Source: Centroberyx gerrardi (Eukaryota; Chordata; Actinopteri; Beryciformes; Berycidae). From it: DNA of 64,000 nt. The position numbers were made by a program, and so were the translations under genes. Shown one piece after another: positions 10,076 to 22,200 of this stretch. Numbering within the stretch: position 1 is the stretch's first letter; each line of letters starts with the position of its first letter. The notes beneath the pieces were generated by a model, which did no database searches, was not told where the DNA came from, and was given only the letters and a program-made list of their open reading frames with translations. Location: assembly GCF_048128805.1 (NCBI RefSeq), contig NC_136005.1:21290260-21354259 (forward strand). Direction: 5' to 3'.

Positions 10076-12219
10076 ATCTGGTTTTGAATTATCACTTGCC
10101 TTTTGAAAATTGTGTCTGTTATTGAATTGCCACAAAAGTAAACAAGGATACATGTTTAGATTTGTTTATTTATAGGCTACTTAATTTATTGATCTTCGGT
10201 GCACAAACACAGACTTACGCACCTGTAAAAACTGTAAAAAAAAAAAAAATAATTATAGCTGCATGCAGCAATATGGCAACCAGGCTCAGTCTAGTCATTT
10301 AGCAGTTTACGGGTGAGAAAAGAAAATTGAATTTCTTAGTATTTATTCAGAATTCTTTGTAAGCCTCTATAAAATCTAAAACAATGGCAAAACAGTTTAG
10401 TCAGGGGAAAGAAAGAAAGAAGAAGAGAATGATTTAGTGCATATTAAACCTTTAAAAAAAATTAAAGTTTTGGAATTCATAAAAAAAAAAATCGGGATTT
10501 GACAAAAACATTGGAAAAATTCCCATATATACTTAATAATTCTTAAAATATTTCTATATACATGTTTTGAACGTAGTTTATCTGTAAATGTATGCTGAAT
10601 TTCACATTAATTTATATTTTGTGAACCTTTTAGTACTTTTAGCACTAGACTAGCGATAGCGTACCAACCAAGATATTAAAACTGCCAGTTAAATTCTCAC
10701 CTCCAGTTCTCGCTGAAGAACGGACAGCCCACTTTGCCTACGTCTCTCCAACCATTTCCTCATCCAAACTCGTCTGGCCTTTCGCTTTCTTCGGCAAACT
10801 ACTGCAAACTACTGAACACACCAAAGCAGCTGTTCCGCCTCCATGTTTGTAAACATCTGCCTCCTGCCTCTCCATGGTCACGTGAGTTGTTGCGTACAGC
10901 AGATCCGTCGGGCAAGATAATCTTAATAATATCTTGTAGTGTGTGATGCACTGTCATTTTCTAAACTTGTAGTGTGAGCTTGTTTGCGATTTGAGAGAAG
11001 AAAAACGGTTCTCCTTATGTGCGTGATGCAACCCAATTAAGATTTGAAAACTCATTTATTTGGGGTCTGATCGTCTTTATGGTAAAACTCGTAAGATCAC
11101 AGAGGAAGCCTTGATAATCATGTCTGCGCTCACAACACATTGGCAGGTGCTTTCAGTTCCCGATGGACAGCTAACAGTTAACAATAATGTTCTTACCCTT
11201 TTCTTCCATCGGTTCAAATATTCCTAGGTTGTGAAATGTATTGTTGTGTCCGTTCTGAAAGCGAGTCGGAGCCTACCAGCCTCCACCGCGCTCCAACCAG
11301 CTACTGCACAGTCTGCTTGACGCCATGTAACACTTTTTTTTTTTTAATTGCACTAATTGAAAATTTAACCATTTGAAAGGAAAATAGTAGTACAGTTGGT
11401 AAATATGACGACTGGGACTATCACCAGTCTACAGAATAGGCTACTACAATAACATGTTATTATGTAACAGCTTTTCCTATGTTCCTTTTCCCTCTTTCTT
11501 TTTACATAAGACGTTTCATTCAAGTTTCATTTCTTTATTCTGGTGTAGAGAAATAGCATAGATTGTCTACTCAGTGTACGTTTTAGTCTACAGTGTTCTG
11601 GCTTTTACTAGACAGGAACGGGAGTAGCAGTGTGCGCATACTGCCATCTAGTGGCGTTTTTTTGCACTCGTCAGGTTTACATGATTTGGGGAGCGGGTGT
11701 GTTCTGATATTTTCTCATGGGTTGGACAGAGAAGCTTATCTTTTATTATGTTCATGCTTGATTCAAACATTTCAAACTAAATTGTTTCAATCTGTCTGCA
11801 AACTAACATTAGCTAGCTATGATTATCCAGGATAAACTGCTGTGACATACCATCGGTGGCGGTCCTGCTGCCCAGGAATTTGCCTTTTTAACTCCATCCT
11901 TGTAATCTGCCCATTTATTACTTATTTATTGTGTTTATTACTTTTTCTACAAATGTATGGTCTTCCATTGCTGTTGATTACTGTTTAGTTTGAGCTCAGA
12001 GAATTAATTGATGTTAGGATAAGAACGTTCCATAATGTTGTCAACTAAGCCAGCGATGGGGTCAAAGTTCAATCCAATTTAAGTCTCAGCAATGGGCGCA
12101 ATGACCTTCTTAACAATGTCAGATCGCCCGTGGCTGGAAGTATAAACAACATGTCGTTGTCATCGCTGGTGGCGATGATCATAAATCGCTGTACTATGAA
12201 CTGCCCTTTAACCTCATAA
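10076..12219. other. Intergenic, no gene recognised
   Basis: Mostly AT-rich unique-looking sequence with homopolymer A tracts (10230, 10480, 11335). Short open frames at 10734-10946 and 11593-11835 show no domain, signal or splice context that I can support. Confidence 0.45.
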
Positions 12220-12863
12220 TATCGTAAATCCTCTAATATTGGCCCGGGCCTTTATTTACCTCAACTGCAGAGGGTACCAGGCCTTTATTGGAAGCAGGCT
12301 TATATTAGAGACAGGCCTTTATTTCTAATTCCCTCTGTTTGATAAGTATATTTGCTCATATTTTAGTACCAAGCCTCCTTGTTTTCTGATCTGCTTCTGT
12401 TGGGGTTCGTTAGGTAGATGTTTTTTTGTTACTGCAATGCATTACGATAATTAAGGTAATCGACGACGGCATGCTCCAGAGACTTCCGCCGGCCGAGCCA
12501 TCTTGTGGCACTTGTATATTTCTTCAAACTACAGTTACAAACAGGCACCGGGAGTTTACCGGTATCCACCGTTGTTTGCAAGTAAGCTGAAGCTAACTGA
12601 AGCTAACTGAACCTGGGCGCCGATGTGTTCCCGGGCGTCCGGGGCTTGGATCGGGAGGATCAATGCGGGCCGTGGGCGCGGTGGAGAGGACAGCGGCGGA
12701 GAGAGGAGACGGACACGGTGCAGCCATATACTAGGTTTTGAGTCTTGTTTCCTTTGTTTTTTCCCCGGCCTGTATTTGAGGCCGGTCTTTATTTGTTCAT
12801 GTCGACCACGCCCCCGGCCATTATCGGAGACCTGGCTTTTAATTGACTACAGGATTTACGGTA
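12220..12863. mobile_element. Non-autonomous DNA element with TACCGTAAATCC ends
   Basis: The left end TATCGTAAATCCTCTAAT and the right end (inverse TACCGTAAATCCTGTAGT) form imperfect terminal inverted repeats. The interior is GC-rich around 12600-12720 and repeats the theme GGCCTTTATTT near both ends. No transposase is visible. It abuts the LU pseudogene remnant that starts at 12864. Confidence 0.55.
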
Positions 12864-13440
12864 CATTTGAATGATTTAGTCGAGCTATGTGCTCAGGGAA
12901 AGGACCTTTGTCAGGAATGCCTGGTTGGGGAATGTTGTCACATTGATTTCAGTGCATGTTGTCACATTGATTTCAGTGCATGTTGTCACATACATACATA
13001 CTATACAAATAGTTCTTTTTTTTTGTTAGAAATAGCTTTACATTCAATTTTTTCTGAATAAATATGATTTTGGTACTTGGAACCCAAACCTTTGGCTTGT
13101 GTAGCAAGTGGCTTCACTGCTGGTCCAGCCTCACATACAGCCACAGAGGGTAGGCTGCATAGGAAGATTACTATAATTACTGTTTTCTTCAAGTGACAAA
13201 GAAGCCATTTTAGATCATAAAACATCAAAATACAATGTGCATTAATATGTCATACTGTTAGAAATTGTTTCAGAGTTTGTGTTTGTGCATCCATGCATTT
13301 GGGCAATTTCTGCAACTCTGCCTGGGCTGTGAAACTGAGTGTGTTCCTTCTGCTGCTCGGACTCATTACCCTTACTTTCATCTGTTAGAACAGCGCAGGA
13401 GGGCGTACTAGGGCAGGCTACGTACCCTGTGTGAATGACG
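12864..13440 (+). pseudogene. LU gene remnant: intron 3 debris joined to exon-5 tail
   Basis: The stretch 12864-13300 matches LU intron 3 (ATTTAGTCGAGCTATGTGCT, AATGCCTGGTTGG, CATACTGTTAGAAATTG). It then jumps at about 13301 into the last part of exon 5. From 13301 to the TAG at 13386-13388 it still encodes GNFCNS plus an intact hydrophobic anchor tail, followed by the usual CAGCGCAGGAGGGCG. Exon 4, intron 4 and most of exon 5 are deleted, and no leader or exons 1-3 are nearby. It cannot make a protein but shows a further gene copy once existed. Its ...CTCATTACC wording is closest to gene 1, without the frameshift of gene 1. Confidence 0.75.
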
Positions 13441-14390
13441 AAAAAATAACACTCATGTAACCACAGCTACTGAGGCTGACCCAGCCACTAAACCAGCAGC
13501 TGGCCGACACGGGAACTACCCAGCTCCGTGGAAATAACCCCAAAAATGGGTCAAACCAGCACTTGGGTAGATAAAATAACCCAGCATTTTTGTGTGTGTG
13601 TAACTTTTCAATATCAGCGTTGCAATTTTCATGCATACAATAATTACTTTTGCTATTGTGGCCACAATGTACAGCTACACAATGTACAATTAAAAGGATT
13701 TTTTTTTTTTAGAACTGTGGTTTTACACTGGTCTGTTTGGTCAAATCCAGTTGGTTTGAGAGCAGTCTTGTGATTTTCTTGCAGGAAGTGAACAATAAAA
13801 TATAATTACTATCATTGCACTTTTGTTTGTCTTTCCTTTGTCACAGTCATGGCAATAAATGTCTTACTAAACATTAGCAAATGTTTAATGAATGTTATTT
13901 GCTGTAACTTTAGATTGGGGGCTACAAAACTTCTACAACTGTTTAACAGATTGTTAATAAATATTCTAACATTTTATAATAAATGAATAAAACCTCTGCA
14001 AATACTTTGTCGAGCATTTAGATATCATCTGTTAGTTGAATTCAAGAGTTAAACGTGCTTTGAAAACAAGACTAGGTAGACCTAGTGCAAGCCGGGCCTC
14101 CTCTCGGCTTTCACACCCTAGTATAATACGTGTTCTGTCCCGTGACCTGCTCTATCATTTTCAGTCACATTGACTCCTGGAGACATTTTGAGTTTAATAC
14201 AATGTTGGAAAGAGGGGCTTTTATGCCCCTTTATGTCACCAAACTATGTTTTTGAGAAAAAGGGCTTCAAAGTTTGCAGTCTATTTTGAGACATTTATTC
14301 AAATATATTAGAGATATCATTAAAACATAACATAACATACTAACATTAAATTTCCAGTCTTGAGTGCCCATACACACACAGACATGTACG

Positions 14391-14425
<35 letters not shown>

Positions 14426-16049
14426 TTTGAACTTCAACCACAGTTAAGGCTCACTTGTGTATGGAGATGCACTTGAGCAAACTTATGTGCACACCACACG
14501 GATACGAGGAAGAGTCACCGGCACCGGTTAGAAAGTAGACTATAGCCTGAAATGAAGTCAGTCCACTGAGCCTCAGTCGCGGCGAGATGGGGTTTAATAT
14601 TTGAGATATTTCTGCCGGGAATTAATTTCCATGGTGTTTAATAGTAATAATTTCAGTCTGTAATAGTCTATTCCGCGGAAGAAACATTATGATTGGACAA
14701 TAAAGTGAACGATGACACACCTGTTGCTATGCAGATGTTCATTCAAGGATTTGAAAGGACGTTTGTAGTAGCCTGACTCACTGCCTCTGGAACTCCCGAA
14801 ACTCGTATACAAACTTTTAAACTAACCGTTGCACTAACTGCATAGCTGATTTCTCACCTCAAAAGTTTTCAGAAACACATTTCGGTGAACCATTTTGGTA
14901 ATATAAGAGAAAGTTTCCAAACTAGCTGCCATGTTTTTCCAGTTTGAAATCCGGGGACAGAAACACACCATGACAGTGCAAACAACGCAATATCACGTAT
15001 ACCACCATAACTGTGTAGGTCTTTATGTCACTTCTCGCACAACTTTCAGTCAGTCAGTCAGTCAGTCAGTTAGCTACTTTCACTCTTCTAGGCCGGTCCC
15101 AGAGACCCGGCAAAAACACTTTGTTAAACTATTATTTCTTACAAAAATGATAATGAGTGAACCTTTGAGACGCCACAAAGTTACAGAAGTCCAAACGGCT
15201 CGTTTAGAGGCCAAGGCCGGCGGTAGCTATGGGCAGGGGTGGGCTCAGCCCACCCAAACGTGCGTCTTGCCCACCCAATCAAAAGTTAAGAAAACATTTT
15301 TTTTTTGTTCAGCCAATGGAAAAATAGCACAGAAAATACCAGTACCGTTTCTAACTTCTGATTGGGTGGGCAGCCTACAGCCCGCCTCCAAAGTCGCCCA
15401 CTGCCCACCCCCCCTTCACGTCGTGTTCAGGCACAAACACACAGAGCTCTGAAGCCGACCCGTCCGCTGCACAGAGTGTGGCCTATTCACACCAAATCAG
15501 GTGTTACGGCACTTCCCGCAGGGTTGTGCGGAGGTGTGCGGGGGTGTGGGCGTGTTTATTTGTGCTTTAGAACGTAACCACTGTGAAACAATCAGAAAAT
15601 AACGTTTTATATCTCTGATTCACCGGCTTTCTCGCTACCACTGTTCCCTCTCTTCATTTACTCTCTAGCTCGCTTGACCACTGCTGCTCTCTCTCTCTCT
15701 TTCTCATGTTAAAATATGGATGACGTTTTTTTTATTTTAGGGTAAGTCAGTCAAGTTGTTTTCTTTGTCACTTTTCAGTTTGAGTTTGAATAAGACTACC
15801 TTCTAGTTTTGTAAATATTGGCTATAGTGAGAAGTCTCACTGGATTAGGTTTTAATTTGATTTGAGAACTAAGCTCATCCAATGAAAAGAAATGTTATGG
15901 AGTTGATTATGTTAAAATCCAGATGAAGGAATTTTTTTATTTTAGGGTAAATCAATCTGCCCTCCACTGACTCAGATCATAGGGTAGCAGCAAACTTAGA
16001 AATGCTGCTTCACTACCTCCCAATCTCCCTGCTTCAAATTGTTCTTTAT
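13441..16049. other. Intergenic, no gene recognised; CA microsatellite
   Basis: Contains a CA tract at about 14390-14422, a GTCAGTCAGTCAG tract near 15048-15070, a GGGTGGG-rich patch at 15225-15420 and otherwise unassigned sequence. The longest frame (14931-15452, 173 codons) crosses the CAGT tract and lacks any recognisable domain, so I do not call it a gene. Confidence 0.45.
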
Positions 16050-16345
16050 AAATTAGAATAGAATAAAATAGAATACTACTTTATTAATCCCCATGGGGAA
16101 ATTAATCTCCTGCATTCAACCCATCCAAACACCCCATACACAAACACACAGCCATAAACTGGAGAGGCCTGAGGGCACGATGGCAGGAGCTTGCATCTGA
16201 TCTTGACTCTGACAACCCTCTGGTTGCCAGCTGTCATTTTGCCAGATTTTTGTGCCATCTGGCCAGGGATTCAAACCTGCAACCTTCGGACTACTAGTCT
16301 GCTTCTCTACCCTCTGGGCTACCTACTGCCCAAGTTGCCCACCTA
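16050..16345 (-). repeat. SINE/LINE-like tail with tRNA-like words
   Basis: TTTATTAATCCCCATGGGGA followed by CAGGGATTCAAACCTGCAAC and CTACCCTCTGGGCTACCTAC is a common layout of fish SINE-type repeats. The tRNA-derived box words read on the minus strand. It is not a functional tRNA. Confidence 0.5.
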
Positions 16346-16439
16346 TTATTTCTACCAGCCCACCCTAATATAGCAGGCTAAAACCAGCCCTGTTAGAGGC
16401 TCGCTTTTCTAATATGGATTGTGTGGATTAGGTTGGCAA

Positions 16440-16605
16440 TCTACAATCAACAATGTGTTGCATTTAAAACTTGCATCAGTGCAGATGGATTAATCAACAA
16501 TAACAGTGAAGACCCTGTTAAGTTGATCATTTAATATATTTGTACTTCTGTGGTGATATAATGTAGATATGACCATCTATAATGTATTTCTATGCACATC
16601 CAACT
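16440..16605. repeat. Second arm of the dispersed inverted repeat
   Basis: Inverse counterpart of 9896-10075 (TCAGTGCAGATGGATTAATC, TATAATGTAGATATGACCAT). Confidence 0.6.
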
Positions 16606-16746
16606 CCTTTATAATCAAAGAGGCAAGGGAAATCCTGTTCTCCACAATATGGGACCTTTAAAGTGTTAAGGAAATACAGACAACTATCAGTTTTTTTACC
16701 TGTTAGACGAGAAAACCTGAAGGATAACATTGTCTATTTATATACT

Positions 16747-17831
16747 CAGGGTGCGATTTGTAAAAAAAACCAAATCGCAGATATTCGCAATAGATATTTT
16801 TGGAATGCATTTGGAGTGCAAACCCCTATCATACACATATTATTGTTCCCCAAATAATTATATGTCCATATATGTCATATATGAGACACACAGAAAGAGA
16901 GAGAGATACTGGGTAGGAGAATGCCTGCGTACCTCCACGCAAGCATGCATACACTTTCTGAGTCAGCTGACGTGAGTGATATATCTATGTGGAAAAGAGC
17001 AGTATAATATCAAAGAGGGAATTTGTGCGACATTTTATTTTGAGCCTTAATATTTTCAGCGCTCCTTAGTAGCCTATTAGGTCTCAACAGATTTAAATGT
17101 AATACATGCGTGCGTTAACATCCTTTTTCTGCAAGCCTGATTTCTATTCTAGTGAAGTAAATAGGTTTACATATTGTCACCATATCGTACAGTAATGTGG
17201 GAATAGGAATAATGCACATCAGATCATAAATTAGACCTACTGGTGATCCATCAAGCCATTATGGCTCACAATATATAGCGGTGTCGTGCGTAATGGCTGT
17301 GCGTAAAGTGGCTGCTTTGGCTTGAATTTACACATTTTGAATGCGTCTGGCCCAGGTGATGCCAGCTATGGTTTGCTAGTCAGCATGTTTTTGTGGACAG
17401 CAGCGATGCTGACGAAAGGAAGACAGATTTGTCACATACCGTTCTTTTAGCAAAACAATTAGTGTTGATGATGGAGCTCCTTCTCTTTTTACACTTTTCC
17501 CTGTAGATGGATCATCGGCAGAGTGTCGCCCTCCTTTTATCCACAGCTCTGCAAATTTATGAGCTGGAAAGAACGCAACTTCTATAATCCGTGCTTGAAA
17601 AGGGAGAAAAACCCCATGGTGTTCTTTTTTTTTTTTTTTTTTGGAAGTTGTTAGCGCCATGTACTGTCATATTGGAAAAATGCATGTATTTAATTCACTG
17701 ACAGAATAAAACATACCAGAGAGTGGGAGAAAGCATGTCCCCAGCTGCGATTAAATTTCATGATCAGAGGTAGGGAAATCAAAAGCAGTCGGGGGGAAAT
17801 CTCCCCCATCCCCTCCGCAAATCGCACCCTG
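16747..17831. mobile_element. hAT-type non-autonomous element with 8-bp TSD
   Basis: Terminal inverted repeats CAGGGTGCGATTTG (left) and CAAATCGCACCCTG (right) enclose 1,085 bp. Both sides carry the identical 8-bp duplication TATATACT (16739-16746 and 17832-17839). Eight-base duplications and CAG-type ends are characteristic of the hAT superfamily. The paralogous segment at about 26060-26470 carries the uninterrupted sequence with TATATATT at 26129-26136, so this is an insertion after segmental duplication. No intact transposase is seen; the minus-strand frame at 17376-17660 has no recognised domain and begins in a poly-A/T tract. Confidence 0.88.
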
Positions 17832-17839
17832 TATATACT

Positions 17840-19060
17840 ACAAAACAATAAGGAAATCAAAACACATCTCAGCTCAGCTCAGGATTGATAAGTGTGAGCA
17901 GACATGGGCCAGAAACTTCAGTATGCCGTGGAATGATGAGGTGGATGAACATAAGAAAGGAAGAACAGAACTATCAAATTCAGTTAAGAAACAACAATGC
18001 AAAGTCATGGTGTGACTTGTAGTGCAGAAGGTTTCAGACAAGATTCAGTTTCCAGGTTACTCACTGAATTAGGGATTTGTGGTCAGGTGTGATCAGTGAG
18101 AGGTCTTTGTTGAGTCCTTTTCACTAACATCCAGTGATGGCTTTTATGTAAGCTCTGACCCTCTGGTATAGTTACGTTATAACCTGTATTAATGACAACA
18201 TATGCAAAAGTATGAGGAACTTAGTATTAGGAACTGAGACACAAGAAATCCAGCGACCTGGAACATTGTTTTGAAATTCTACTTGTTTTACTGTAAAAGA
18301 GGAAGAAGTGGATGGAGATCCTCTGCAAAAAATATTCTGTGCATGACCTTCAAACAAAACTTCCCACTCATCTCAGGTTTTGTCAAATGTGCCTTCATCA
18401 ATGTGCACAGTACCTCACTGTAGTGATCAGGCCAACACACATTATTCACAGGTCTTTGTAAGTTACAAGATGTCTTTCAGTTTAAACTACACAAACCGAA
18501 AGACATCTTGTCACTTACAAAGATCTGCACAGACTCTGTGCTAGCTTGTGCAGATAGCGGAGCTGGCAGCAGGTGGGGATGATTGACAGAGATCATCTCA
18601 CTGTTTTGTCTCTGTGCATTAGGCAGACAAATGCAAATAAGATTAAAAAAAATATATAATAAAATAAAAAAAAATTGTTGTTGTACGGACATCCCTCCTT
18701 TTTTGAAGGTTATTTTAACCCCACGGTTGAATGGGGTCTTTGCTTGTGACACCATGCATTTTCATTACAGGAGTTCAAATCAGGCCCTTTTAAAATATAT
18801 AAATAATGTAAGTTAATATTACAATGCTCACTTTCTTCTGTCCAAAATGTAGAAATTGAAAATGAGGACAAGGAAGTGGTTGAGTGGGTTTTTTGTTTGT
18901 GACACCATTAATTCTGAGTAAGAGTTCAAATCAGGCCTGTGTCAGGTGTCTGTGCAGGTGAAGTGAACTGAAACATTATACTTTTGGCTTAAAGTGAGCG
19001 ATTGCCAATTCTACCAATTCAAGTGCAGAGCAGCTCATTTCCTACTTGTTGTGGGGTTGT
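17840..19060 (+). repeat. Upstream duplication unit of gene 2
   Basis: The stretch 17840-18160 matches about 26140-26470 and, in part, 50490-50640. The stretch 18170-18640 holds the hairpin module, with a near-perfect inverted repeat at 18453-18523. The stretch 18700-19060 is the promoter-side module. Unlike the unit at 6536-8270, this one continues into an intact gene. Confidence 0.6.
18960..18974 (+). promoter_or_regulatory. GAA-triplet IRF/ISRE-like motif, gene 2
   Basis: GAAGTGAACTGAAAC, same word as upstream of genes 1 and 3, about 170 bases before the TATA box. Confidence 0.35.
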
Positions 19061-19142
19061 GCTCCTGTTTCAACTGGAAATTATACAAGCACACAGAGTC
19101 CTTGTGGTGCATCTTTCTCCCATTTATTCAGAACAGCTACAG

Positions 19143-19150
19143 TATATAAG
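19143..19150 (+). promoter_or_regulatory. TATA box, gene 2
   Basis: TATATAAG, 62 bases before the ATG, within the conserved proximal promoter. Confidence 0.75.
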
Positions 19151-19204
19151 GAAGTGTTACTGTCATCATCCAGGACCGTCTGATCTGCTCACTTGCTCAT
19201 CACC

Positions 19205-21576
19205 ATGAAGCTGATCCTGACTCTGGCTCTCATCTGGACCCTCTTCAACACAGGTAACTCTGCTCAATTTGATTTCATGATTTAATGATGATTTAGTGAT
19301 TTCTGAAATCTAGGCTATTGGTTCAGAACTGTTTCCTGAATTTACTTTGGCTTAATTATCATTGTGCAAAATGTTTTATGCTTTATTGATGTTGCCTGGT
19401 GGAACCATCTGTATTATCGATGGGGTAGTTGAACTACTACATTGGGGGGAAAAAATGTTTATGTTCTTATTGTTGTACTCATCATCATCTCATTCATGAA
19501 TATTTTCCTCATTGCAGCTGAAGCACTTCAGTGTCAGACTTGCACTTCCTCTGATCCTCAGTGCACAGACACAACCTCACACACCTGTCCCTCTGACTCT
19601 GACCAGCGGTGTGTAACAGCTGCCTTAAAAGGTGTAAAAAAGTGTTAAAAATAAAAAAAATCTGCTATTTCTTGTCATTTAGTGTTATTGTTTTTTTTGT
19701 CTTGTTTTTAAGATTTATGTATGAGAGTGTTTTTCCATCAATGTTAACAAATTGCAGTTTGATTTTGTAGTAACTCTGCCGGGAAACACAACACTACGCT
19801 TTCAAAGCATCCACAAGTCGTGTGTGCCATCCGTCAACTGCTTTGACAGCACTGCAGGAGAAATGGAGACATATTCATGGGACATAGGGTTTGTGGGCAT
19901 AGCTGAATCTTTTAAATGCTGCGACACAGATGGCTGCAACTCTGAAACTCTGCCTTGTAAGTAAATACTTTAGAACAGTGAAGTAGGGGAGAGCGGGCTC
20001 AGGCTTTATTTCTGAAACTAAATATTTTAGAGCCAAAAATCCAATTACACAAATGTTTACTTTCTAAATAACATATCATCAATATCTATGTTGATTACAA
20101 CAGTCTAAGTCAAAACACTGACATAAAAACAATGTAGATACCTGAAAGTAAATAATGAAAATCTTTGTGTTTTGTCTTCTAGTTTTTTCCTTTTAAACAA
20201 ATCAAAATAACTCTACATTGTGACACATAAAAGAAAGGGTCAGCTATAACCTGATAATACATTTGAATGGTTTAGTCGAGCTATGTGCTCAGGGAAGAGA
20301 CCTTTGTCAGGAATGCCTGGTTGGAGCATGTTGTCACATTGATTTGTTGCATGTTGTCGTAACTATCCAAATCACTTTTTTGGTTTGCAATAGCTTTACA
20401 TTCATTTTTTTCTAAATATGATCTAAATATGATTTTGGTACTACAAACCTTTGGCTTGTGCAGCAAGTGGCCTCACTTGCTCATCATAAAACATCAAATT
20501 ACAATGTACATTAATATATCATACTGTTAGAAATTGTATCAGTTTGTGTTTGTGCATCCCAAGATCAGGTTACTTTTACCTTCTCATATTATTATAGTAT
20601 TTATACTAAAGGAAATGGAATTGAGTGCTCAAACACAACACACTTGTCTATGTGACAACATGCCCTGACGTAGGCTAAGTTGTCACAAGTTGTCAAGTGG
20701 TATTTCATCAGTGATAACTTTTGCTTCCAGTAAATTATTGAAAATGTAAAAATGGCATTTTTTAGAGAAGACCTTAATCTAGCTGGAAAAGCTAGAAAAA
20801 TATGTATTGTACCTTAGTAGTAAGTCACTGATGAGAAATATATTAATGAGTAAAAAGTGTCACAACATGCCCCAGGTCACCACTACTTGTGAAAAAAATC
20901 TTACTCACGTAGGCCTGTTATTGCTTTGAATAGGTTTTGCTACGCTCAAATACAATGAGAAAATGGGCATCTGCCATCTTCCATCATTTTTCCATTTTGT
21001 GTCTCCTAAAATTTCTCATGTGTTTGACTAAATTATCGACTGTGACCAACTCTAACAGCAGCATGTCTCCTTCTCTGCTCTATTTCAGTTCCCGCTGACC
21101 AGGCCAGAAATAGCCTACATTGTTTCACCTGTGACAGTTTGGAAAGCACTGAATGCAACAGCACATTACAATGTGAAGGAATAGAGGACCGCTGCATTAG
21201 TGGGATAGGTGAGTCCTCATGTTGCAGATGGAGGCTGCACAAAGATTGTGCTATTGCCAGCACAAGTATTGGTTGCTAATGCTGCCTTCAAGTGCTCCAC
21301 GTAAAATTAGCTAATCAAAGACAATGGAAATTGTATTCATAGTAAAACTTTTTTTTTTTTTCATCTACAGTGACGGATCAGCCCTACACCTTTCCGACCT
21401 TTGGCTGTGCGTCTGCAAACCTGTGTGACCATCTGACTACACTGCCTGATGGCTTTACTCATTTCACCAGTGGACCAAACTGCTGTCAGGGCAATTTCTG
21501 TAACTCTGCCTGGTCTGTGAAACTGAGTGTGTTCCCTCTGCTGCTCGGACTCTTTACCCTTACTTTCATCTGTTAG
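19205..21576 (+). CDS. Two-domain Ly6/uPAR (LU) protein, gene 2, tail intact
   Basis: Exons are 19205-19253, 19518-19631, 19771-19956, 21089-21208 and 21371-21576, all at phase-1 GT-AG junctions (675 nt, 224 aa). The layout is signal peptide; LU domain 1 (LQCQTC to KCCDTDGCN); LU domain 2 (LHCFTC to NCCQGNFCN); then VKLSVFPLLLGLFTLTFIC and TAG, a hydrophobic tail of GPI-anchor type. Exon 3 is 186 nt, against 162-165 in paralogues, because the third finger of domain 1 is longer (FDSTAGEMETYSWD region). The AG within ATTGCAG at 19756 is not used, since it would put a stop in frame; TTTTGTAG at 19770 keeps frame. Exon 5 and the 3' UTR are almost identical to gene 3. Expected to be a surface LU receptor or decoy; no ligand can be inferred. 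Confidence 0.88.
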
Positions 21577-22200
21577 AACAGCGCAGGAGGGCGTCTGTAT
21601 ACTGTGTGTGAACACATACAGTCAGGTGGCGCACAGACACCAATGCATGTGTGTGCATGTATACACACGCACACGCACACACACAGCAAGCAAGGGTGGA
21701 AGTAACGAATTAGTGTGCTTGCTTCAACAAATCACACTTCACTCTTATTTACTTCTTTATTATTTTTCTTCTGCCGGACACTTTTTAGGCACTTAACTAG
21801 TCTTGTACCATTTACTGTAAACTATCAACGCTGTTCAAACTTTCAAATGTTCAGCATATCCAGAGATGGTATGCTCTGTATATTTCTGATTTATAGTTTT
21901 AAGTTTAAACGTGATTTTTTGGCCCCATAGAGATGACTGGCAGAATGTTCAGAGACCAGAGCAGGTGGGACCGTTTCTCACTGACCAGAGTTCTCAGCAG
22001 AGACTCACTCAGCTCTCTGTCTGTTACAACTACTGCTAAATGTATTCATATCTGTAGCCTACTGTTGATTTTAAGTTTATTCTTCATGTGCAGGAATGTT
22101 TGTTTTTGTACTATACTTGTTTATATGATGGCAGCTATAGTAATAATTTCTTCATATGGATTATAATCGTAATGTCTTCATGCCAATAAAGTTTAAAAAA
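21577..22200 (+). other. Gene 2 3' UTR with AATAAA
   Basis: Runs parallel to the gene 1 and gene 3 UTRs and ends at the canonical AATAAA (22185-22190), followed by a short A tract. It contains a small CA/CG repeat near 21660-21685. Confidence 0.65.

Noticed and set aside
14931..15452. 173-codon open frame
   Set aside because: It crosses a CAGT tract and a GGGTGGG-rich patch, and has no recognisable domain, signal peptide or splice context.
19752..19770. Alternative acceptor ATTGCAG for exon 3 of gene 2
   Set aside because: Using it at phase 1 would give an immediate in-frame TGA; TTTTGTAG at 19770 keeps the frame and is shared by paralogues.
21361..21615. Minus-strand frames opposite LU exons (also 5475, 29171, 29683, 39974, 41054, 55055)
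   Set aside because: They recur opposite every paralogue because the sense exons are conserved; they are antisense shadows.
21527..21796. Plus-strand frames over the 3' UTRs (also 5990, 6267, 29849, 30285)
   Set aside because: They lie after the LU stop codon in another frame and are copied with the UTR.
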